Of a stretch of 64,000 bases of DNA, positions 16,223 through 25,566 are shown one piece after another (position 1 is the stretch's first letter; each line of letters starts with the position of its first letter). The position numbers and the translations under genes are program-made. This DNA comes from Spirulina sp. CS-785/01. GTDB taxonomy: Bacteria > Cyanobacteriota > Cyanobacteriia > Cyanobacteriales > Spirulinaceae. The stretch covers positions 62,001 through 126,000 of the forward strand of contig NZ_JAQMSD010000148.1 in the NCBI RefSeq assembly GCF_028330525.1, in the 5' to 3' direction. The notes under the pieces are model-generated. The model was not told the origin of the DNA. It did not search any database and worked only from the letters and a program-made list of their open reading frames with translations.

Positions 16223-17131
16223 TCAATAACTAATCTGATCTGACTCATACCGGGGGGGTTCAACGTGGATGAGGACGCGGACGGGGTGAAAGCGTTTTGT
16301 TAAGCGGTCTTCGACTTTTTCGGTGATTTGGTGGGCGGTTTCTACATCTTTGGCCGCTACTACCATGTGCATTTCAATGAATACCTGACGGCCTAAGATA
16401 CCGCGAGAGGCGATATCGTGGCAGTTGATGACTTCTGGGACTTCTAGCGCGATCGCATTAATCGCTTCAGGGGCAACGGCCATCTCATCCACCAACCACG
16501 GTAAATTCTCCCGCAATACCTCCCACCCACTCCGAAACACTAATAAGGCCACCGGAAACGCCAAAATAACATCCAACCATTGCAATTGAGGCAGATTTAA
16601 CGCCTCACTTTGCCAAATGCCCACCAATCCCGCTAAAACCGTAATTGTGACCCACACATCACTCATGGTGTGTTTCGCATCGGCAATTAAAATGGGACTA
16701 TCCACCTTAATCCCCACCCGACGTTCATAGAAGGCCACAAAAATATTAACGCCTAACACAATTAATAAAATCCAGAGTTCGGCCCCCTGAATTGTGACGC
16801 GAGTCATTTCTGCAAATAACCGTTCAATGGCGGCCTGGCAAATCTCAAAACAGGCAATCCCTAAAAAGGCCGCAATCCCCAGGGCCCCAACTGCTTCAAA
16901 TTTATGGTGTCCATAGGGATGATCTCGATCCGGTTGCGGGGACGAGAAATGACTAGCCACTAAGCCTAAAATATTATTGGCACTATCGGTGACACTATGC
17001 AGCGCATCGGCTTGCAAACTGAGTGATCCTATGGCAAAGCCTACTCCTGCTTTGAGGATCATCACGAATAAATTTAAAACTAAGGTAATTAACAGGACTT
17101 GACGAACTTGAGTGCGGTTATCTTGACTCAC
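16223..17131 (-). CDS. Cation diffusion facilitator transporter
   Basis: A 302-residue membrane protein of the CDF family, which exports divalent metals such as Zn, Fe or Mn in exchange for protons. The metal site is visible as ADALHSVTDS in helix two and ADAKHTMSDV in helix five (HxxxD twice). Six transmembrane segments are followed by the C-terminal ferredoxin-like domain (INCHDIASRGILGRQVFIEMHM). I choose GTG at 17131 (MSQDNRTQ); the frame extends to a TTG at 17173, which would add a hydrophobic stretch without a ribosome site. Upstream are tandem 13-mers GGTCTTATAACCT. The metal cannot be told from sequence. Confidence 0.88.
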   Translation of the reverse strand: MSQDNRTQVRQVLLITLVLNLFVMILKAGVGFAIGSLSLQADALHSVTDSANNILGLVASHFSSPQPDRDHPYGHHKFEAVGALGIAAFLGIACFEICQAAIERLFAEMTRVTIQGAELWILLIVLGVNIFVAFYERRVGIKVDSPILIADAKHTMSDVWVTITVLAGLVGIWQSEALNLPQLQWLDVILAFPVALLVFRSGWEVLRENLPWLVDEMAVAPEAINAIALEVPEVINCHDIASRGILGRQVFIEMHMVVAAKDVETAHQITEKVEDRLTKRFHPVRVLIHVEPPRYESDQISY

Positions 17132-17416
17132 GGTAACTGATGAGAAGGGGGTGACAAGAAGACAGAATAGCAAAGAATTCTCGGTTTAACTTGGTCTTAT
17201 AACCTGGTCTTATAACCTGGTCTTAACTCACGCTCTAGTCTTAACTCGCTCTCAAGGGAACACTATCCACAGGATAAGGGATCATTTTCTGACTCCACTT
17301 CACCCAACTCGGTAGTTTTTTAAGTTACTTCCCTTAAAAAGCGGCCATCATTTGCTACAGTCATAACCAACTGAACCTCAACGGGTCAGTCTCTTAAAGA
17401 TTACCTTGATTTCTGT

Positions 17417-17764
17417 ATGTCCCAACTTAAACTTAACTTACTCCAAGGGTCTGTCTCTTTTTCCTTTTCTCCTGAATCAGCCCGCCAACTGCAACAGGAA
17501 ATTGGCCAACTGATGCAAAGTTTAAAAGCGATCGCATCGGCAAAAAGTGAGGGCGAAAAACGCCCTCAACCGCGACCTGCTCTAGAATACTGTTATACAG
17601 GAGATGTATTTTTGGAAATTTTCTGTAATCCTAATATTTATCCCAGTCCTTTTGCGGCTAAAGTCCTAATTACCCTTCGGGATGATCGGATTCGAGTGAC
17701 CGCAGAAGCGGAATTAACGCGCATTGTTGAAGATATTAACCAATATTTAGAACAGGCCGCTTAG
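17417..17764 (+). CDS. Conserved cyanobacterial protein, unknown function
   Basis: A soluble 115-residue protein with an N-terminal beta-strand and helix (LNLLQGSVSFSFSPESARQL), a charged linker (SAKSEGEKRPQPRP) and a C-terminal alpha/beta part (DVFLEIFCNPNI, KVLITLRDDRIRVTAEAEL). I do not recognise the fold or family. A strong rho-independent terminator follows 28 bases after the stop, so it is monocistronic. Confidence 0.65.
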   Translation: MSQLKLNLLQGSVSFSFSPESARQLQQEIGQLMQSLKAIASAKSEGEKRPQPRPALEYCYTGDVFLEIFCNPNIYPSPFAAKVLITLRDDRIRVTAEAELTRIVEDINQYLEQAA

Positions 17765-17792
17765 GATTTTTTGCCTGTAAGTCTTCTTATCT

Positions 17793-17819
17793 GAGTCGAG
17801 AGGACTCGACTCTTTTTTT
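17793..17819 (+). terminator. Rho-independent terminator
   Basis: GAGTCGAG pairs perfectly with CTCGACTC around AGGA, followed directly by seven T. It ends the gene at 17417-17764. Confidence 0.92.
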
Positions 17820-18373
17820 AGAACATTTCCAGTTAACTTTTTAGCTTAAAACTACAAGTCTCTAACAGGTTCTAAATTGCTGTTAGGCTATGGTTTGAGT
17901 TAGCTTTTTTCAGTTGGCTATTGTTTAAAGTGGGCTAAGTTTCAGCCTCCGGAGTCTAACCCCATTCAAGGTTAGCTCGGTTCCAAGGAATCTTTTGAAA
18001 GGTATCTCTAAAACATTTGACAGATTACGTCATTGTCTTATGTTTCATTGTCTTATGTTATTGTCACCCCCCGATTACCAACGAAAGATCCAAAAGAAAA
18101 ATGTCTCCTCTCTGCTTAATTTCTCAGTTTAATTTCTCAATTTTATATTGAGCAATTTTATATTGAGCGTTGCTCTACAGAGAATGTGCCTTGTCGTTGT
18201 CTTGTTACAGTTGTATGACCAATCAGGTAAGAATCAGCAATCAGGCTATTTTAGCCTTGATCAATTGATTGAATTATCAATGAATTAGACCGCCTCAGTT
18301 AGATGGCTCTTATTTGTTTAAGGCCAGTTAGTTTAAGCGAAATTAAACTAAACGGGCTGACTCATTTGGGTGT
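17820..18373. other. 554-base gap between convergent genes
   Basis: I see no protein gene or recognised RNA. There are two perfect or near-perfect 15-base tandem duplications, CATTGTCTTATGTTT (from 18031) and CAATTTTATATTGAG (18138-18167). A hairpin TTAGTTTAA/TTAAACTAA at 18328-18351 may terminate the leftward DUF4327 gene. Confidence 0.5.
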
Positions 18374-18646
18374 CTAATCGTTTTCCCAAGTTTCGCGGCC
18401 AATCAAATCACCAATGCGATCGCGCAATAAATATTCACCTTTTTCTAATTCATACTCCACACAAACCCATTCCCGGGCCGGAATATACTGACACAGCACA
18501 TAGATCGGTTGTTGACGACTCACCACACCCCGATCAATTAACTGACGAGCTTCATCTTGTAAAAGCTCTAAAGTGTAGTGCATCGGTGACGCATTGGGAG
18601 CGGATGCACTAGGGTTAGTGGGAGGAGTGGAAATTGTTTTAACCAT
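18374..18646 (-). CDS. DUF4327 family protein
   Basis: The 90-residue protein carries the cyanobacterial DUF4327 core: YTLELLQDEARQLIDRG, RQQPIYVLCQYIPAREWVCVE, and the strongly conserved end LLRDRIGDLIGRETWEND. The N-terminal ~20 residues (Pro/Ser/Asn/Ala) are variable. I select ATG at 18646, which has TAGGTG seven bases upstream; a GTG at 18655 is possible. The family is small, soluble, nearly universal in cyanobacteria, and of unknown function. Confidence 0.85.
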   Translation of the reverse strand: MVKTISTPPTNPSASAPNASPMHYTLELLQDEARQLIDRGVVSRQQPIYVLCQYIPAREWVCVEYELEKGEYLLRDRIGDLIGRETWEND

Positions 18647-18913
18647 TGTAATCACCTATAATTACCTGCGAATGAGTGTCTTTGTACTCACCATCAAGCT
18701 ATCTGCTACATATAACAAAGTGTTCCTTATTCAGTATAGAGAGTTACAGATTGCTTGCCTAGCAAGATAAGAATTCCAAAAGTTGCTATTATCCGAATTC
18801 ATACTGAGAGGCTAAACGCTCTAGCAGCGTATGTGAGAGGTTTATCCCTGTCTTCTACTTTTTACCTTGACGAATATAGGGGAAAAAGACAAATTTCGAG
18901 AGATTAACAAAAG

Positions 18914-20494
18914 TTATATAAACACCTCACCTGCTTGCTCCATTTTGGAAGCATCCGGGTATAACACCTCCCAGACTAGCCTTTGCGCTTGGGGCATTTG
19001 CCCATAGGTAAAAACCCAAGCACTCGACTCCGGTTCATTCGTTTGTAGCCACTTGAGGACATATGGACTACCATAGATCACAAAACCAACTATCGTACCA
19101 GATTTTAACAAACCTTTAAACAACGATTGAACATTAGGACTTAATCCCGCCGAATTTCGGAAGGGATTTCCCCGAATAAACAGTTGTAATAGAAGCGGAC
19201 TTGTGAGAGCATCCCAATTCAATCGCTCTAAATGCTGCTGCTCAATCACCTGGCACTCATACCCCAACTGCTGAGGGATGGCAATGGCCGGCGTATGCGC
19301 CCCCAAAAACGGCAAATTCAGCGCATCTTGCACCACCACCAAATTTAACGGCTTCTCCGCCCCTTGGGGGACCGATAAAGGCAACGAGCCACCATGCTGC
19401 ATAGAATGCTTTAAAATCGCCTCAGAAGTCGCCTCAGCCATGGGAGTTGCCAACTGGCCCAAATCCACCAACGGTTCATCAAACTGCCAAGAGGGAGCAA
19501 CCTTCCCCTTAACCTGTTGGACTCGCTCCACCGACTCCAAAATACGCTGCTCCGAAATTCGTCCACTTTGTACTGCCTCATACACTGCCTCAATGGCCAA
19601 CTCCGGATTTTCCGGCATTAATAACACATCGGCCCCGGCCTCCACCGCCTGTACACAAATCTCCTGAGCGTCGGCAAAATGCGCCACACCCGCCATAATT
19701 AACGCATCAGTGACAATTAACCCCTCAAACCCCATTTGCTGCCGTAATTGCCCCGTTAAAATTGCAGAGGATAAGGTGGCGGGATACTCAGCATCCCAGG
19801 CCGGGATTTGTAAATGGGCTGTCATAATACTATCCACCCCTTGAGCAATGGCCGCCGCAAAGGGGGGTAACTCCACCTCTGCCAAACGCTCTGGAGAATG
19901 GGGAATCACGGGTAAATGAACATGAGAATCCACCGCAGTATCCCCATGGCCAGGGAAATGCTTCGCTGTGGTTAAGACAGGAGAAGTCTGACACCCCTCT
20001 AGAAAGGCCGTAATGAGTTGACTTACGGTTTCGGGAGTTTCCCCAAAAGACCGAACATTGATCACCGGATTATCGGGATTATTATTGACATCCACCACGG
20101 GAGCGAAAAGCCAATTAATCCCCAATGCCAGAGCTTCTTGGGCAATCACCTCCCCCATACTGCGAGCATAATTTTGGGCTAAGATCGGGGAAATATCCGC
20201 CAAGGCCATGGGAGGGGGAAACCAGGTGGCCCCTTCAAACCGTTGGCCAACTCCTTCCTCAATATCTGCGGCAATTAACAGAGGAGTGTGGGCCCAGGCT
20301 TGGAGTTGGCGCGATCGCGCCTGCAATTCTGCGGCACTCCCCCCCAACAAAATCACCCCCCCAATATTCAACTCCGACAACCAATAGTGCAACTGCTCCG
20401 AAGTCGCCTCCCAACGGGGATAACGGATTTGCGAATCAAACAAATGTCCAGAAGTCCGGACAACAATCATTTGGGCAATTTTAGATTTAAGCAT
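18914..20494 (-). CDS. Glycoside hydrolase family 3, NagZ-like
   Basis: The 526-residue protein has the GH3 barrel with the NagZ signature KHFPGHGDTAVDSHVHLP (catalytic His-Asp loop, residues ~180-197) and the nucleophile aspartate in VTDALIMAGV (~260). NagZ enzymes release N-acetylglucosamine from muropeptides during peptidoglycan recycling. This one is ~180 residues longer than minimal NagZ, with an additional C-terminal alpha/beta region typical of the cyanobacterial group. There is no signal peptide, so it is cytoplasmic. It follows rbfA on the same strand with a 209-base repeat-filled gap. MurQ and NagA, later steps of amino-sugar recycling, are elsewhere in this window. Confidence 0.9.
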   Translation of the reverse strand: MLKSKIAQMIVVRTSGHLFDSQIRYPRWEATSEQLHYWLSELNIGGVILLGGSAAELQARSRQLQAWAHTPLLIAADIEEGVGQRFEGATWFPPPMALADISPILAQNYARSMGEVIAQEALALGINWLFAPVVDVNNNPDNPVINVRSFGETPETVSQLITAFLEGCQTSPVLTTAKHFPGHGDTAVDSHVHLPVIPHSPERLAEVELPPFAAAIAQGVDSIMTAHLQIPAWDAEYPATLSSAILTGQLRQQMGFEGLIVTDALIMAGVAHFADAQEICVQAVEAGADVLLMPENPELAIEAVYEAVQSGRISEQRILESVERVQQVKGKVAPSWQFDEPLVDLGQLATPMAEATSEAILKHSMQHGGSLPLSVPQGAEKPLNLVVVQDALNLPFLGAHTPAIAIPQQLGYECQVIEQQHLERLNWDALTSPLLLQLFIRGNPFRNSAGLSPNVQSLFKGLLKSGTIVGFVIYGSPYVLKWLQTNEPESSAWVFTYGQMPQAQRLVWEVLYPDASKMEQAGEVFI

Positions 20495-20519
20495 TTTGTT
20501 TGTTATTTGTTGTTTGTGA

Positions 20520-20640
20520 AAAAGGGAACAGGGAATCGGGAATCGGGAGTCGGGAGTCGGGAGTCGGGAATCGGGAATAAGATATTTTTTGTTTTCCCCA
20601 TCTCCTCCATCTCCCCCATCTCTCCCATCTCCCCTTTCAC
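20520..20640. repeat. TCGGGAG heptamer array and CTCCCCCAT-type repeats
   Basis: Seven-base units (TCGGGAA/TCGGGAG) repeat about seven times, then pyrimidine-rich CATCTCCCC units follow. The array separates rbfA from the GH3 gene. Confidence 0.85.
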
Positions 20641-20703
20641 AAAAAGGGAGAGATAAACCCTAGCTCATCTCTCCCTCGTGGATTGTATTAAATTAATGGG
20701 GAA

Positions 20704-21087
20704 TTATTCGTCCTTGATAGCTTCATTATCTTTGCGATCTTGATTTAGTTGGTTAAGGAGATGAATAATGCGATCGCCGCGTTCGAGAGAACGATCCTCT
20801 AAAAACATCACCTCCGGAGTACGACGTAAGCGAATCCGTTGGCCCAACTCCCGACGTACAAAAGAAGTCGAAGACCTTAACCCCTCCATGGTTTCGGCCC
20901 GGGCTTCCTCGGTCCCATAAATACTGACAAAAATTTTGGCGTGTTGTAAATCTCCCGACACATCAACATCCGTAACGCTCACCATTCCTGCACCCACGCG
21001 GTCATCCTTAATGCCATTGCACAGGAGTTGGCTCACTTCGCGTTTAATCAACGAGGAAACGCGAGAAACCCGACGACTTGTAGCCAT
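20704..21087 (-). CDS. rbfA: 30S ribosome-binding factor A
   Basis: The 127-residue protein matches RbfA: N-terminal [23 protein letters not shown], middle [23 protein letters not shown], and the KH-like core ending [27 protein letters not shown]. RbfA binds the 30S subunit and helps 16S rRNA 5'-end maturation, notably in the cold. It lies between ycf33 upstream and the GH3 gene downstream on the same strand. The extra C-terminus ([13 protein letters not shown]) is charged and probably disordered. Confidence 0.95.
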   Translation of the reverse strand: MATSRRVSRVSSLIKREVSQLLCNGIKDDRVGAGMVSVTDVDVSGDLQHAKIFVSIYGTEEARAETMEGLRSSTSFVRRELGQRIRLRRTPEVMFLEDRSLERGDRIIHLLNQLNQDRKDNEAIKDE

Positions 21088-21200
21088 AGTTTCCCCCTCT
21101 CTTGCTGTGGTTTACATTGGGACTAAGATATCTATTGCCCAAGAGAACGGTGAAACCGTTCCCACTACGTCCAGTGTGACAGATTTTTGCCCACTTTGCC

Positions 21201-21404
21201 TTAAACCGAGGGCAAACCCAGCATCGCTCTTAGGGTTAACACCACAAATACTGTACCACTGAGCAAAATGCCGATCAGGGCAATGGCGGTGGCCGGATTT
21301 TTCAACAACGGTTTCAACCAGCCAAACAGCGCGAAGAAAATCCCCAAGGTAAACGTAATAAAATAGCGGCAATACCGCACTACATTTGCCCAAAAATCAT
21401 TCAT
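21201..21404 (-). CDS. ycf33: Ycf33 / DUF751 family membrane protein
   Basis: A 67-residue protein with two transmembrane helices (~11-30, YFITFTLGIFFALFGWLKPLL, and ~38-60, TAIALIGILLSGTVFVVLTLRAM). This is the pattern of DUF751/Ycf33, a family of cyanobacteria and plastids whose role is unknown. It precedes rbfA by 113 bases on the same strand. The ATG at 21404 gives the standard length. Confidence 0.85.
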   Translation of the reverse strand: MNDFWANVVRYCRYFITFTLGIFFALFGWLKPLLKNPATAIALIGILLSGTVFVVLTLRAMLGLPSV

Positions 21405-21585
21405 AGCTAAACCTCCAGTGAAAAACCCCGTCTTGATTGATCTCTTGAGACTAGGGCCGACTCATCACTGAATAATGTACCGTTTTCAGGCCAGCATTTT
21501 CTCACCCCTAATCCAGATTTCTACCAGAAACCCTGCCAACCTGATAGGCTAAAAGTCTGTATGACAGCCTAGGAGAGCCTCAACT

Positions 21586-22362
21586 GTGACTGTTGCTTGG
21601 TGGATATTACCCTGTTTGGGGATTATAGCGGGTTTATTATCCGGTTTATTAGGGATTGGGGGCGGGGTTGTCCTGGTTCCTCTGTTGGTCTTTTTGGGCT
21701 ACAGTTATGACCAATCGGTGGCCACCAGTAGTTTAGCCATTGTCCTCACCTCCTTCTCTGGTAGTGTACAAAACTGGCGCATGGGAGCATTAAATCCCCA
21801 AAAAGTCTTAACTCTCGGTCTTCCTGCCATTCTCACTGCACAACTCGGCGCGTATCTGGTGGGACAATTGCCCAGTTTCTTTAAAGAAGCGGCCTTTGGA
21901 GTCTTGCTCATTGTCACGATTTTTTTAGTCAGTCTCCGCAAACAACTCAGGCAACAGCAGCGAGACACCAACACCCCCAAATTCTCCCCCATCTTGGCCA
22001 GAGGGGGTACAGGAGCAGTGGCCGGCCTCTTGGCGGGGTTATTTGGGGTGGGGGGTGGGGTGATCATGGTCCCGATGCAAATGCTCTTACTCCGAGAACC
22101 CATTAAAATCGCCATTCAAACCAGCTTAGGGGTGATTGTCATTACGGCCATTTCCGCCTGTACAGGCCACGCGCTGCAAGGGAATGTTGTCTTTTTTACA
22201 GGCATCAGCCTAGGAATTGGGGGACTATTAGGGGCGCAAGTGAGTACCCGCTATTTACCTAAACTTCCGGATCAACTGGTTTCTGTATTATTTCGGGGGC
22301 TATTGGTCATCTTAGCCCTTTATTTTTTCTGGCGGGCTTGGAATAGCTACCTAGGGCGATAA
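21586..22362 (+). CDS. TauE/SafE family permease
   Basis: The 258-residue protein has the two inverted repeats of the TauE/SafE (DUF81) family, each starting with a glycine-rich helix: GIIAGLLSGLLGIGGGVVLVPLL (~12-34) and GAVAGLLAGLFGVGGGVIMVPMQ (~145-167). About eight transmembrane segments are expected. Members export sulfite, sulfoacetate or other small anions; the substrate is not evident. It starts with GTG at 21586, is divergent from ycf33 and is followed by a hairpin at 22403. Confidence 0.88.
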   Translation: MTVAWWILPCLGIIAGLLSGLLGIGGGVVLVPLLVFLGYSYDQSVATSSLAIVLTSFSGSVQNWRMGALNPQKVLTLGLPAILTAQLGAYLVGQLPSFFKEAAFGVLLIVTIFLVSLRKQLRQQQRDTNTPKFSPILARGGTGAVAGLLAGLFGVGGGVIMVPMQMLLLREPIKIAIQTSLGVIVITAISACTGHALQGNVVFFTGISLGIGGLLGAQVSTRYLPKLPDQLVSVLFRGLLVILALYFFWRAWNSYLGR

Positions 22363-22402
22363 CTTCCAGATAAAGATGAAGAAATATTACTCAATGGCTT
22401 CA

Positions 22403-22423
22403 ATCGGTCAAAAAAAGACCGAT
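22403..22423 (+). terminator. Hairpin after the TauE-type gene
   Basis: ATCGGTC pairs with GACCGAT around seven A. It lies 40 bases past the stop codon. There is no T-run on the plus strand, so termination is only probable. Confidence 0.45.
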
Positions 22424-22447
22424 AATACTACCTTTTAACCATAATTT

Positions 22448-22461
22448 GTAATTAAAGTTAC
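22448..22461 (+). promoter_or_regulatory. NtcA-binding site upstream of the ammonium transporter
   Basis: GTA-ATTAAAGT-TAC is a perfect match to the NtcA consensus GTA-N8-TAC. A weak minus-10 (TACAAG at 22482) follows at 20 bases, and TAAGAT at 22492 is an alternative. This places amt expression under nitrogen control, as known for cyanobacterial amt1. Confidence 0.65.
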
Positions 22462-22657
22462 AGACAGAAATGGATGAACAATACAAGATTGTAAGATTTC
22501 GTTATTTAAACGGACTAAATTCAAACAACTGTCATTTCTATTTTGACTGGTTTGGGACTAGACTTTTGTAGGTAAGATCAGGTAATTATAGAAACGCAGA
22601 ATGATGTTTCAAACGAGCCGTTGGCTTTCTGTTTCAATTCCCTAGGTCAAAAGGATT

Positions 22658-22763
22658 GAAGTTGCACCAAAAGTAAGTTGCACCAACAGTTTAGAAGCCA
22701 TTAACCAAAATACTAGCCTGTCCAGGCTTGGTTGATGACGGTGTTTTGTCCACGTTTTGTCCA
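22658..22763 (+). repeat. Short tandem duplications in the amt leader
   Basis: AAGTTGCACCAA occurs twice near 22660-22690, and GTTTTGTCCAC occurs twice in tandem at about 22742-22763. They lie between the NtcA site and the start codon, in a leader of more than 250 bases. Confidence 0.7.
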
Positions 22764-22783
22764 CTCAGGAAAATCTTGTCAAG

Positions 22784-24313
22784 ATGTCTCAATCAATGTT
22801 CAACAAGCAAAGACCATCCATAAGAGGATCGTCCGCAGTTGCTGCTCAAGAGCAAGAAAGTGCAGCAGCGTTACGCCCCGTGAAGCGTCTCTTGCGGCGG
22901 TTTTCGCCTTACTGGTTGCTCTGTATTCCCTTAGTTGCTTTAATTCTAGTGATCACAGACGGGGCGGCTTATGCGCAACACGCCCTTGATCTCGAAGAAA
23001 TAGATATGAGTGATCCCGAAGTCGTGAAAGGGATTCTCGATACGGTTTTCATCTTTTTCTGTGCCGTCCTCGTAATCTTCATGAATGCGGGGTTTGGGAT
23101 GCTGGAAACGGGGTTCTGTCGCCAGAAAAACGCGGTTAATATCCTGTCTAAAAACTTAATTGTGTTTGGAATTGCCGTGATTGCCTACTGGGCGATTGGA
23201 TTTGCTTTCATGTACGGGACAGGAAGTGCCTTTATGGGGTTTGCCGGATTTTTCCTCTCTAGTAGTGATCCCGAAACTTACGGGTTAAGTGCCTTTCCTG
23301 GCGGTTTACCCATTTCCGTCTCCTTCTTATTCCAGGTAGCCTTTGCAGCCACCGCCGCCACCATTGTCTCCGGGGCAGTAGCAGAACGGATTAAGTTTGT
23401 GGATTTCTTAATTTTTTCCTTTCTGTTAACTGCTATCTCTTACCCCATCACTGGCCATTGGGTTTGGGGGGGCGGAATCCTTTCCTCTATGCCCTTTTTA
23501 GGGGAAGATGTCGGGTTTCATGACTTTGCCGGATCAACCGTGGTTCACTCTGTCGGAGGTTGGGCCGCGTTAATGGGGGCTGCCTTTGTCGGTCCTCGTC
23601 TCGGCAAATACAGCGAAGATGGCAAAATTAACGCCATTCCCGGTCACAATATGAGTATTGCCACCTTGGGGTGTTTAATTCTCTGGATTGGCTGGTATGG
23701 CTTTAATCCGGGTTCGGAATTAGCGGCCACTCCCAATATTACTTATATTGCCATGACCACCACCTTGGCCGCTGCGTCGGGCGGTGTGGCTTCCACCTTC
23801 ACCTCTTGGGTGAAGGATGGGAAACCGGACTTGTCCATGATTATTAACGGCATTCTCGCGGGGTTAGTGGGGATTACTGCCGGATGTGATGCGATTCCCT
23901 ACTGGGGGGCTGTGGTGACAGGTGCGATCGCAGGAATAATTGTAGTCTTCTCCGTCTCCATCATCGACTCTATCAAAATTGATGATCCCGTCGGGGCTAC
24001 CTCGGTTCACCTCGTCTGCGGGATTTGGGGAACAATCGCCGTCGCCCTCTTTGGCGGTGCAAACTTCCTCGCCCAAATCCTCGGCATTCTCACCATTGGC
24101 GGGTTTACCGTTGTCTTCACCTCTATTGTTTGGCTGATTCTAAAAGCCGTTCTCGGCCTGCGCGTCACCGATGAAAACGAGTTTGAAGGCTTAGACATCG
24201 CCGAACACGGCATGGAAGCCTACAACGGCTTTGTCACCGAAACCGATACCTTTACCGCTAGAAGTTCCGTTGGCATCAGTGGAAGTAGTGATGTAGCTGG
24301 GTCTGAAACCTAA
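22784..24313 (+). CDS. amt: Ammonium transporter (Amt family)
   Basis: The 509-residue protein is a full Amt channel: N-terminal hydrophobic segment ending AYAQ (~64, probably a signal or extra helix), then 11 membrane helices. The first twin-His histidine is in [19 protein letters not shown], and the second is in [34 protein letters not shown] and GMLETG are family marks. It conducts ammonium into the cell. I place the start at ATG 22784; the frame extends to a TTG at 22757. A perfect NtcA box lies ~320 bases upstream. No glnB/glnK gene is adjacent. The C-terminal tail ends in Ser/Gly-rich sequence. Confidence 0.95.
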   Translation: MSQSMFNKQRPSIRGSSAVAAQEQESAAALRPVKRLLRRFSPYWLLCIPLVALILVITDGAAYAQHALDLEEIDMSDPEVVKGILDTVFIFFCAVLVIFMNAGFGMLETGFCRQKNAVNILSKNLIVFGIAVIAYWAIGFAFMYGTGSAFMGFAGFFLSSSDPETYGLSAFPGGLPISVSFLFQVAFAATAATIVSGAVAERIKFVDFLIFSFLLTAISYPITGHWVWGGGILSSMPFLGEDVGFHDFAGSTVVHSVGGWAALMGAAFVGPRLGKYSEDGKINAIPGHNMSIATLGCLILWIGWYGFNPGSELAATPNITYIAMTTTLAAASGGVASTFTSWVKDGKPDLSMIINGILAGLVGITAGCDAIPYWGAVVTGAIAGIIVVFSVSIIDSIKIDDPVGATSVHLVCGIWGTIAVALFGGANFLAQILGILTIGGFTVVFTSIVWLILKAVLGLRVTDENEFEGLDIAEHGMEAYNGFVTETDTFTARSSVGISGSSDVAGSET

Positions 24314-24351
24314 CGGGCCAGTTTCCCACACTCAAAAATCTCTCTGAAACC

Positions 24352-24414
24352 ACCTACCTTTTCGCTATAGAATGTTGGGAGTCATCCCCGTCTTCGTGTA
24401 AAGGTAGGTTTTTT
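24352..24414 (+). terminator. Terminator after amt
   Basis: ACCTACCTTT pairs with AAAGGTAGGT, and TTTTTT follows. The 38-base loop holds a nested GGGA/TCCC hairpin. An attenuator for the following gene is an alternative reading. Confidence 0.7.
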
Positions 24415-24435
24415 CTCTATTGTTTAAGTATCCCC

Positions 24436-25272
24436 GTGTCTTCTCCCTCTAAACATTCTCTGAGTTGGTCGTTACTGTCCATTTTGATCAATGGACTCCT
24501 GATCTTAGTCGTTGCCCATCTCTGGCAACGCAAGCAACCCGTCTCTCAAGTCGCCCTAGCCAACTTCTCCGGGTTGTCCATGCAGTTATTAGCCAAAACT
24601 CCCTTTTCTGAAGAAAATGCCTTTGGGACCCGGCAACGCCTCACCTACGAACAATGGCGCGAACTTTTAGCCCAAGAGGCAGCCATTGCGGCCCGAGATC
24701 AACCGGATAATCTAGCGGTTTTGTTGGGAGACTCCATCACCCTCTGGTTTTCCAGAAATTACCTCCCCCCCCATCAAACATGGCTCAATCAGGGCATTTC
24801 CGGGGAAAAGACCATGGGGTTATTACGTCGGTTAGAGTTTCTCGATGAGACGGACCCCCAGGTTATTTTTATTATGATTGGCATTAATGACATTCTCTGG
24901 GATGTGGAAGATGCCACACTTTTAAGTAATTATCGCCTCATTATCCGTTATTTAAAGACTGTTCACCCGGACACAGAAATTGTCATCCAGTCCATCCTCC
25001 CCCACGCAGGAGAACAAGCGACCTGGGAAGGAAAAGAGCGTCTTTTGGCGAACCCAAACACACGCATTCAGCGACTCAACCGGGAGTTAAAGACGATGGC
25101 GGATGAGGAAAATGTGTTATTTCTCAATTTATATCCTCTGTTTGCGGATGAACAGGGGGCGTTAAAGTTAGAGTTAACGACGGATGGGTTACATTTGAAT
25201 GGAGAGGGGTATGAGGTGTGGTCAACGGCGTTACAGTTGTTTAGTGATTTAGTGTTTAAGGCGGAGTCTTAA
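24436..25272 (+). CDS. GDSL/SGNH-type esterase
   Basis: The 278-residue protein has an N-terminal membrane anchor (~10-30) and an SGNH hydrolase domain: GDS with nucleophile S100 (VLLGDSITLW), the block III GxND (IGIND, N151), and the catalytic DxxH (DGLHLN) near the C-terminus. Such enzymes remove acyl groups from lipids or polysaccharides outside the cytoplasm. It starts with GTG at 24436, about 20 bases after the terminator stem of amt, so read-through or an own promoter in the leader is needed. The substrate is unknown. Confidence 0.9.
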   Translation: MSSPSKHSLSWSLLSILINGLLILVVAHLWQRKQPVSQVALANFSGLSMQLLAKTPFSEENAFGTRQRLTYEQWRELLAQEAAIAARDQPDNLAVLLGDSITLWFSRNYLPPHQTWLNQGISGEKTMGLLRRLEFLDETDPQVIFIMIGINDILWDVEDATLLSNYRLIIRYLKTVHPDTEIVIQSILPHAGEQATWEGKERLLANPNTRIQRLNRELKTMADEENVLFLNLYPLFADEQGALKLELTTDGLHLNGEGYEVWSTALQLFSDLVFKAES

Positions 25273-25308
25273 TGGGTCGGCGTAAAATCTAAAATAGCAG
25301 TAGCAGTA

Positions 25309-25374
25309 GGGTGGGTTACGCTGTCGCGCTTCGCACCAAAAGCCCGAAATCCCTATCGCTTCACCCAACCTACG
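25309..25374. repeat. Dispersed palindromic repeat (TAGGTTGGGTGAAGCG family), copy 2
   Basis: GGGTGGGTTACGCTG at the left and CGCTTCACCCAACCTACG at the right form an inverted pair. It lies after the GDSL gene, between convergent genes. Confidence 0.7.
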
Positions 25375-25416
25375 TTAATGTACCCAATTTGGTGTCTCAC
25401 ACCCGATTAACCGAAA

Positions 25417-25436
25417 CCTTGGGTTGAAACCCAAGG
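25417..25436. repeat. CCTTGGGTT hairpin repeat
   Basis: CCTTGGGTT pairs with AACCCAAGG. The same palindrome occurs at 6472-6493 and 52543-52564, and a variant at 31432-31451. An adjacent AGTCGGCT/AGCCGACT hairpin follows. Confidence 0.7.
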
Positions 25437-25566
25437 CTCATAGCTCAAGTCGGCTCAAGCCGACTCATTCCTATCCGGTGTAGGATTCTTGCATTAATTT
25501 GTGTTCTCTCAATCCGTAAAAACGGGTTTTTGCTCTCAGCCTTGAGGTTTAACCCAAAGTTCAGTT

